Shown here: piece by piece, positions 56,701-64,000 of the stretch
Position numbering within the stretch: position 1 is the first letter of the stretch
Layout of the letters: every line of letters begins with the position of its first letter
From: Protostelium mycophagum
Taxonomy: Eukaryota > Evosea > Variosea > Protosteliida > Protosteliaceae
Assembly (NCBI GenBank): GCA_002081555.1
Contig: KV921162.1
Coordinates: 1-64,000 of the forward strand
Length of the DNA stretch: 64,000 bases
Reading direction: 5' to 3'
Notes under the pieces: generated by a model
The model's input: the letters and a program-made list of their open reading frames with translations, nothing else
The model's database searches: none
Told to the model about the DNA's origin: nothing
Program-made: the position numbers and the translations under genes

Positions 56701-59700
56701 AGAGTCTGGCCGACCGTTGCCGCCAAATTGTTATATTGCCTCTTCTTCCCCGTCATATTGGCATAACGTGGGTCATCTATCCCTACGGGGCTCGCCAATT
56801 GCATGAGCATTTCGGTGCGCCCCAAAATTTCCCGCCCAAATCTCTCATATGAATTATCTTCTTCCACAGCCCCGGGGTTATTATTGTTGTTCTCGTCTTG
56901 GCGAATAAAACGTTCGCGGCGCTCGGCCGCGACCCATTGCCTCAATTTTCTTCCCTCTAGAAATAATCTGGATAATACTTCTTCGTCCTCTGTAGTGATA
57001 TTTGCAGACACAACAGAGTGTAATAACCCACAATGCTTGATCAGAGTGATCACAAAATGTCTCACGGCCAAGTCGATCGGCTGCACGATTTATTACAGAT
57101 AAATAGAAAAAAATTACCTCTCCACCCATTCGGTCTATTGTGGCATTTGTCGCAGGTAAAGACTTCTCCACCTTCATCCACAGCGATTGTGCGGGACTTC
57201 CCGCCTTCGCTCGCACAAAATCCTCTATGAATCGAATCTGCTCTTCTGTGTGTGGTTGTGTCACACCACCTCTAAATAACGGTGAATCCTGCCATATCTG
57301 ATATTCCCTCTCTTCTTGTTCTGCCTTCACGTGGATACTCTTCACCATCAGCGTTTTAAATAATCCACATAAGATCTTCTCGGACTCAAAAAGCCAAGAG
57401 GACTCTCCTGCACCAAGGCAAGTGGCGGGTTGTAGATAGATGGGAGAGACAATACACCTGTATCCCCAATACGTCGTATATCCTGTTGCTTGGAAGATGA
57501 ATACCACAGAGTCTCCCCGCGTGAGCACCGGGGCTTTTGGCCACGCCTCCGGCTTGCCGTGAAGAGGTGGTCTGAAGGGCTCTCCCTTATCGTTCAATAG
57601 TTGTAGAGTGTCTTGTCCCGCCTCCGTACTACAACGAGGGTCAAAGGTGATGCACACATGCGAGGCTCCGGGGAAATGAACTCTTCTTTCTTCTTGGAAA
57701 TTTGGGGCGTAATTATGGGAAGTCTCCACTACCGTATGGCGGTCTTCTTTGCCGTTGTTGCGGTCTTTGGACCTCGAACGGAGGTTCAGCAGTTCGGACA
57801 TCGTCTTTTCCGCCGATGCATTCTCTGTTATGATCTTGTTGAGTCGGTCCACTTGTGTGAGTGCTTCTAAAGAACCTTGGCATAAGGTGAAAGCGTCTGC
57901 GGGGAAGTTTTCACGTTCGAATAAGCAAGTAAGGGATGCGGCCAGTTCTGAAGGTAACTGATGTAGAATAGAAAAGCGAATTGCCTGGGAAAATAAACAA
58001 AAGATTGTTATGACAGAAATAAAAATTGACCTTTTCAATTTCGGAGTGCAGACGGGCGGAGGGACCCACCAGAGTCTCGTTCAATTTCACGGAAAAATCT
58101 GCAATTTCCACGACAGCTTGAAGCACGGCAGACGACCAGGTGAGAAGCGTCTTGGCTCTACTTTCGTATTCCTCTGTGGGTATGGCCGCCCTCAATATCA
58201 AGCTACGCTGTGAATAGACCAATAGCTGTACAGTCGGTGACACTTTCCATTCCACCGTGTTTTGATCTGTAAAAATGGTCAGCTTCATTTTTTTGAGGTT
58301 ATCACCTCTTATGGCTTCCATTTTCTTCTTGGCATCAGAGACGGACCATTTCAGTAATTCTAATAATAGATCTAGCTCTCCCGGTCGGGTCTCTGTCTCT
58401 GCTGTCACGTCGACAGCGGGTGCCGCATCCACCTCCATAGCTGTGGGCTCTTCAAACAGAGCAGCGATGCCCTCTGCATTGGTTTCTGGATTGTTATTGG
58501 CACCTCCTTCCTCCATCACGTCTTCACCTGAATAGATGAGCGATTTTACTATAAAATAATCTGTATCATCTAAAGCATTGTCACATGTGTACAAGGGCTT
58601 TATGATATGCGAGGACTGCAAAGAAGACAGGATAACAGAGCATAAAAATCAAAAATAAACTCTGTGAGAATATATTTGATAAACGTTGTGGGCGGGGTTT
58701 TGACCCTAAAACCCTAAACCCTGTGCAATTTGTACATCCTTGTTTGAAAAAAACAAGAAAACCAAATTACCGAATGGATTTAATTCGTCTATGGGGGGTA
58801 ACTCCTTCAGTCTCAATAAGATGGTATCCAGAGTTGCCTCTGTGTGATCCCCAAACAGGCTCATGATGAAATCCGCTTTCTTCTGTGTCTCATCACCGCC
58901 AGCACCTCTGGCCTCTAATCTCTTTTTCTTTCGTACTAAGGCGTCAAATAGCTTCTGTACTGTCTGTGATCTGAATTCCATTAAATGATCAGATGTATTG
59001 CAGAAGGATGATATGGCTTTCTGCAGCCATTTGATGTCTTTGTAACGATGACCATGTTCATCTACGTCCAAACAAGAAAGAGCCCTCTCAGTATTTCGCT
59101 GCTTCTCGCGGGCGCTGCGGGATGATTGGAGATTCTCATCGTCGTGAATGTATAGTCTCTGATATCGTTCTGTAGATTCTATGAACTGGCGGAATTAACT
59201 TTTTCTGTGATGATTAAAAAAACAAACCCTCTGGAGTAAAACAGTTTCATCTAATGGGGCTTTGAGGAGATTCAATAATTGATTGTCTGTTTGTTCTCCT
59301 TGTCGAAGTTGTTCTGGCCGATATGTGCGGGTCACAGACTCTGTATTTCCCATCTGTTAAGTTCTGAAGAGGATTAGTACTAACATGTACTTTTGACCAA
59401 AAGCCAAAACTCAACAGGGGTTCTTGTTGTATGATCAGAGGAGAATGAATCATACAAAAGGAGGAACATGGAAGCAAATGATCAGACTCACATTGTTATA
59501 GATGAACCCCACAACTCTAGATGAAGATGACGGCGGAAGTTCGATGAAAATTGTTTGTCTTGTGTGAAAAATTGATTCAATTTGAGGAATTCCTCCTTGA
59601 GTAACTTCGGTGTTGTAGAAAGACTGTACTTTGGCAAAGATTACGTAATGGTGTTGTCTTGTCCAGGAAAGAACATTTTTTGGCTTACATCATATACCGT

Positions 59701-59838
59701 TTCGTTTCGTTTTATTTTCATGAGTATTTAATAAGTGCAAAGGCACCAGGAAAAGGCAGACCTTGAGAACAACATGACGTTGCTCATATCCTGGAACTCA
59801 GTAAATCCAAATAATTGTTTTAATTCGGAGGTCAGCAT
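47797..59838 (-). CDS. Giant multi-domain HECT E3 ubiquitin ligase
   Basis: One frame chain starts MLTSELKQLFGFTEFQD at 59838 and ends DVNWDNED at TAA 47797-47799, about 3000 residues. Order: helical N-terminus; a CUB-like beta domain (HVCITFDPRCSTEAGQDTL, ending TTYWGYRCIV, 57400-57700); RanBP2-type zinc finger (WQCEVCTLINEPDATSCSVC, ~54800-54860); SPRY (SYYFEITLTD, LALQADG-like strands, VGCGWNVKTKQIWFTKNG, 53420-54440); UBA-like (CIVALERSKDDPNVAAGWLI, ~53240); an SH3-like patch; a second CUB-like domain (ending ETFWGYKFLVLP, ~51420); a laminin-G-like domain (NFTVSFSIYLG, WTHVSCRFDGERVTIFIDG, 49840-50440); and a C-terminal HECT domain with catalytic Cys in SHTCFFQLKLPKYSS (codon 47974-47976). 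It transfers ubiquitin through a Cys thioester. That this is one gene rests on phase continuity by eye. Confidence 0.85.
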
Positions 59839-59981
59839 GTGTTTCGGGTGTCTGTTGACTTGATTTCCTATTAGCAGGAAAAACTCGTTTAAATCCACGT
59901 GATAAAATGATTATGAGATTAGAGGGAAAAACTCAGCTCTAATGAATAGATTTAAAGAAGCATTTTCAATCCAAGTCAACA

Positions 59982-62678
59982 TCATTTATTCGTGTAACGT
60001 TTCACGGTGATCACATTCCCGTCTACAACGAAATCCTCCTCTTTAAGGGTATTTCCAAAATATAAGAGATCGCCTCTGCTGTTGAGGCACACTGCCGTCA
60101 CGTACACGGCGTACGTGCCCTTGTCAAGTCTGACAGATGACGTCAGACTCTTGCCAGCCTGGAAGATCTGTACGTCCTGTCTCTGAGATCCTGACAGCGT
60201 CACGACCAAGCTGGTGTTGTCATAATTGCAAGGACACTTCTGAAAAGGATATCCTGACACGTCAATCGTCACGTTGCCCCCGGAGCCATGTGTCAATTTG
60301 GGCGCGAAGTCAAGAGTGGAGGGAGGTGCTGAGACCACAAGGTCCTGAAACAGTTTGGAGGCGAGTGTCTCAAGTTGTGTGGAACCTCTGCGATAGGATA
60401 CGGACAGCGTGATGAGGCGAGCACGGCAGTCTCCGAGTCTGCGCATGTCAAAGACGAGGCGTCCGGTGGACACAGATGTCAAGCTTTTGGTAAAGTTGTT
60501 GAAAGGTTCAGACACGAAGGTTTCGGGCTCAAAACCACAAAGAGAATATCGTTTTTTGTAGTCTTCTGGATCCCACTTCATCACCATTTTTCTCGCTTGG
60601 GTGTCTTCCGCGATGGTCGCTGTTGTAGTGTTGAAACGTCCCCATGGCAACAGGGGTTCTTTGTCGGTAATGAGTGACGGGTAGATGACATTCTTCTGGG
60701 AGACCTCCACGACGGTTCCGTTGGCCAGCTCCATCCTATACACGATCGTCACGTCACGGAATGTGCAGCTGTCGTGACGGGTGTCGTTTGTCTCAAAAGA
60801 GAGTGTGGTCCTGTTCCATGCGGCTTTCAGAGTTGAGCTGCCGTCTTGAAGTGCGGCAGACACCGGTGTGTACATCTGGCATACATTGAAGAGCGTGGTT
60901 GCGTTGACAGCCGTCACGGTCCTCCTTCCGTTCTGCAGAACGAAACGTAAATACGGTATGACGGGTGGAACATAAAACCTGTCATTGCGGGCCCTGACTT
61001 TGAGACCGCCATCTGTCGTGATATCGAAGAGATCCTTGAGACACTCATTCGATGACGTGGCGACGGGTTGTGGGAGCTGTACAGTCACTTGACCCTTTAT
61101 GGCATAGAAATCGGATACGTCATAACTGTCCGAAGTGATATTGATTTTCCCAGACAAGACAAAAGAGGCACCGTCTGGTAGATGTGCGGTGTGGTTTGTG
61201 GTTAAAAATAGATCTCTAGCTGAAATCTCTTTGACTTTCCACGTCACATCCGTATCCCCTGTCATCAAGATTTTGCTGACGTTCAGCTTTTTCCCAGAAA
61301 TATCCCTCAGGTCCCAAAGTCCGTCCGAAAGTGAAAGTTCTTCGAATTTTCCTTCAAATCTGTTGGCGTATCTGCTCCAGCCCGAAAGAACCCATTTCCC
61401 ACGCATTTCGACACCGACCAGCTCGCCCGATACCATATCCGCTACCCCACCGTTCTTCCAGATGCTATTTTTAGATCTGACACTGGAGGACAAGATGACA
61501 TCACGTGACTCGACGGTCGCGTTCTCTGAGGTGAACATTGTTGCGCCAACAGAACCCTCCAGGATGATGTGGCCCGTGGCAGTAATATCATAGAGTTTAC
61601 TGTTGATGACGTGGCAATTCTTCGAACACTGAAAGGAGGGAAAATTGACGTAGTTCCTGTGATGGTGAGCGATGTGGCATCTTGTAGAGCCACATGACAT
61701 GTACTCACTTGGTGACGACCTTTGACAGCTTCAAATTGTCTGTGATGACAAGTGATCTTCCGTATGGAGCTACGCTGTAGAACTCTGTCTCATGTGCGGA
61801 TAGGCTGATATTCTGCAGCAGGGTGTTTTCCTGTATCGATCAGATCTGATTTGATTTGTGTGAATGTACAATGATCTTTGTCCTGACATGGACTTCTTTG
61901 CAACATCGACATAAACATCACACTCACGAATCGCTGTGCCAGAAACGTGGACTGATTGAAGTACCAAGTATTTCCACTTTCGGCACCTATGATCCCCTCC
62001 ACATCCAGAAACGCTCTACTGTGCGGCTCATTGTAGACATCGCCTGACCATCGCATAGTGTATATGTAGTTGTCACTATCCCCTTTCAACAGCAGACGAT
62101 CCCAATTGTAAAAGTTGTCTATGTTGATTCTGCTGCTCGGATTGACGTTGAATGATAGGTAATTGTAAAATCTTTTGGCGTCTATAGAAGACCCTTTTAC
62201 CTCCATCTCTTCTCCATGAACAATGAGGACGTCGGCCTTGAAGACTGAGTTAGTGGTTGGAATCCTTGAAATCTTGGTGATGGATATAGTGGAGGCCTCT
62301 ATCTTAAAAGAAGAAATGAAGAGAGTGGTCCCGACTTTTGCTTCACTGCATGATAGGGTGAGTTCGAAATCTAACATAAGTCAACATCTCACCTGGTGAT
62401 GTTTAAAGAGGCCACATGGATGGTGCCATTTAGAAGAATAGATGAATCAGAATCAGTCGCACGGATGACGACCTCTGTATCAGTATTCGGGAAGGAAAGG
62501 CCTTGCGTGCAGTTCCAACATGCCGTCTGACATAATCAATCATAACAATCGAGAGTTCCGATCTCACCTCAGTGAATTGGACACTGCCATATCTACATCG
62601 GCTCACATTGTATTCACAGAGGGGTCTGATCGCAATAGATGTTGCTATCAAGAGTGAAAGCCAGCAAAATCTCAGCAT
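59982..62678 (-). CDS. Large secreted glycoprotein of unknown function
   Basis: Starts MLRFCWLSLLIATSIA (signal peptide) at 62678; five exons, the last encoding 550 codons without interruption, end at TGA 59982-59984. The N-terminal half has runs of short beta segments with alternating hydrophobics and repeated Asn, for example VTGATNV-like turns around NATVESRDVILSSS, KWVLSGW and SRYANRFEGKFEELSLSDG, which looks like a right-handed beta-solenoid. The C-terminal half has many NxS/T sites and Cys residues (CQMYT, CTFRD, CRARL, CPCNYD) like a beta-sandwich. There is no transmembrane segment or GPI signal at the end (VITVKRYTNK). It could be a cell-surface or cyst-wall protein. It is separated by 143 bases from the HECT gene. 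Confidence 0.85.
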
Positions 62679-63004
62679 CTGCTTGTCTGGTGATGAGCAA
62701 TGATCAGGACATTCCGGATAATTCACAATTCAATGCGAAAATTCTCCCATCACGGAGATGTCATCAAAGTGGCTGGTTGTTTAGCACCGAATTTGTTTCG
62801 AAATCAATTAATGTTAACCCATAAAAATCCAACCAAAAACGAAGAAGACATCGCATGATGAGAACATTCAACAAACTTGATGAGCTCCATCCAGGAGATC
62901 AGTGGAAAAGCATTTCAGAAAATAAAAATGAATTCTTCGCTGACTACAAAGCCCACGTGATGCGATGAATTTGACATGAGCACACAAACAGCACACAACT
63001 CACG
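62679..63004. other. Divergent promoter region
   Basis: The stretch lies between the secreted glycoprotein gene (minus) and the octanoyltransferase gene (plus). No open frame of note and no repeat was seen; AT-rich runs near 62815-62845 could be core promoter sequence. Confidence 0.4.
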
Positions 63005-64000
63005 ATGGCATCAAATGGGAGAATGGTATCTATTTGCCGGCTGGGACAAAGAGAGTATCTGCCGACATATCAATTACAGAAGGACATTTTTCAAGTTATG
63101 CGGTCCAGACACACATCAAATCTACAGCCTGGAGGAACGCCAATACGTATCGAAAGCGAAAAATTGAGATCCACCTTCGAATCTCGGATGAAGGATGATG
63201 GTTGGGCTGGCATGATACTCCTTGTGGAACATGTGCCGGGTGTTTATACTATGGGAAGAAGGGATACTGGTGCAGATCTGCTGACAGAGGACGGCAAGGT
63301 GATCTCCTCTGATCGATTTTTTGAATGTTGATTTGTTCCAGCTACCAACAGAGAAGAATGGATTCAAAGTTGTACAGACAACAAGAGGAGGAGCTGGTGA
63401 GTGTTCCAATCATTTTACTACTAATGTGATCAAGTGACGTGGCACGGTCCTGGTCAGCTAGTGGCGTACCCTCTGTTGGACCTATCAAAGTTAAGACAAG
63501 GAAAGGGCGGCATAGAAGGTGGCTCTAGAGGTTTGAGGTGAATATATCCTCACGACATTTCAAAGTAGCGCTATACGACAAATAAAAACTGCCATTATTG
63601 AACATTTGAATTTAAATTCACGTTGACATGAGTAGGTCATACGTGAGCAACTTGCAAGAAATAGTTATCAGTACAGTGGACGATTTTGGAATAAAAGCGG
63701 GCGTTACATCAGACGTCGGCGTTTGGGTCGAACAACGAAGAAAGGTACTTTTCCCGCCATTTTATTTTTCAAATTTCAAACTCGCCAGATCGCGGCCATC
63801 GGTGTGGCCGCTTCCAACTGGATCACAATGCACGGACTGGCACTGAACGTCTGCAATGAATTGAAACCTTTTCAAGACATCGTGCCCTGTGGTATCAGGG
63901 ACAAGACGGTCACTTCTATATCACAAGAGGTTGGAAACAAGGTGGAGATCGATCAGACAGAAGAACATCTTTTGAGGCATTTTCAAAGGGTGGGGATTTG
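63005..64000 (+). CDS. LIPT2: Octanoyltransferase LipB/LIPT2, truncated by window end
   Basis: Starts [20 protein letters not shown] at 63005. Five exons are visible and the frame is open to the window edge. Motifs: [41 protein letters not shown] (the RGGxxTxHGPGQ signature), [18 protein letters not shown] with the catalytic Lys, and [16 protein letters not shown] with the catalytic Cys. It transfers octanoyl from acyl-carrier protein to lipoyl domains such as the pyruvate dehydrogenase E2, the first step of lipoate synthesis, in mitochondria. An N-terminal targeting sequence is not obvious. The insert [10 protein letters not shown] between the signature and the next helix is longer than in bacterial LipB. 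Confidence 0.95.

Noticed and set aside
58680-58740. Short CCCTAAA-like repeats (TTTTGACCCTAAAACCCTAAACCCTG)
   Set aside because: Resembles telomeric CCCTAAA but is only about two to three units inside an intron of the HECT gene; treated as chance or a short interstitial remnant.
1-64000. Mobile elements, LTR or virus-like elements, CRISPR, rRNA
   Set aside because: No reverse transcriptase, integrase, transposase, capsid-like frame, repeat-spacer array or rRNA sequence was recognised.

Overview
The window is nuclear DNA of a gene-dense eukaryote. Almost every gene is broken by many very short GT-AG introns, mostly 30-100 bases and a few near 30. The genes are typically eukaryotic: RNA polymerase II subunit Rpb7, ribosomal protein eS6, Sec16, GINS subunit Psf1, RNase H2 subunit C, a PQ-loop protein and a HECT E3 ligase. 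A PH-kinase-SH2 protein whose kinase looks tyrosine-kinase-like, a tandem-CH actin-binding protein and ankyrin and LRR proteins suggest a free-living protist. An amoebozoan fits best, but that is inference. I saw no operons, CRISPR, insertion sequences, LINEs, LTR elements or virus-like elements.

Layout. 1-1258 is AT-rich and apparently gene-free, with an 18-bp inverted repeat and a tRNA-like patch. Then come a small unknown gene (1259-1797), a geranylgeranyl-reductase-like flavoprotein (1954-4087), a BK/Slo-type K+ channel (4216-8416), a secreted protein (8679-9498), a multi-pass membrane protein (9518-10275, minus), a membrane-anchored LRR protein (10341-12819, minus), a nucleoplasmin-like/zinc-finger protein with plant HD2 layout (13285-14303), the PH-kinase-SH2 protein (14641-17206), Rpb7 (17289-18237, minus) and a membrane alpha/beta hydrolase (18327-20092).

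The middle holds a recent 173-bp tandem duplication (20715-21060), a PQ-loop protein and Psf1 (both minus), an ankyrin protein, a serine-rich protein, a TMEM184-family protein (minus), RNase H2C, a CH-CH-coiled-coil-C2 protein (minus), a 100-N gap with identical 30-bp flanks, histidine ammonia-lyase, a PPR-like protein and a tetraspan protein (minus).

From 37.5 to 62.7 kb almost everything is on the minus strand: Sec16, eS6, two or three secreted or type I membrane proteins, one 12-kb gene for a giant multi-domain HECT ubiquitin ligase, and a large glycoprotein. The window ends inside an octanoyltransferase (LipB/LIPT2) gene on the plus strand.

The genes do not form one pathway. They are mostly housekeeping genes packed tightly; several convergent pairs leave only 5-53 bases between stop codons. 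The most unusual items are the HD2-like protein, the giant HECT ligase, the BK channel without an acidic calcium bowl, and a strongly over-represented octamer, CGTTGTAG/CTACAACG. Exon-intron models were made by eye from reading frames and splice consensus. Where a junction could not be resolved the entry says so.
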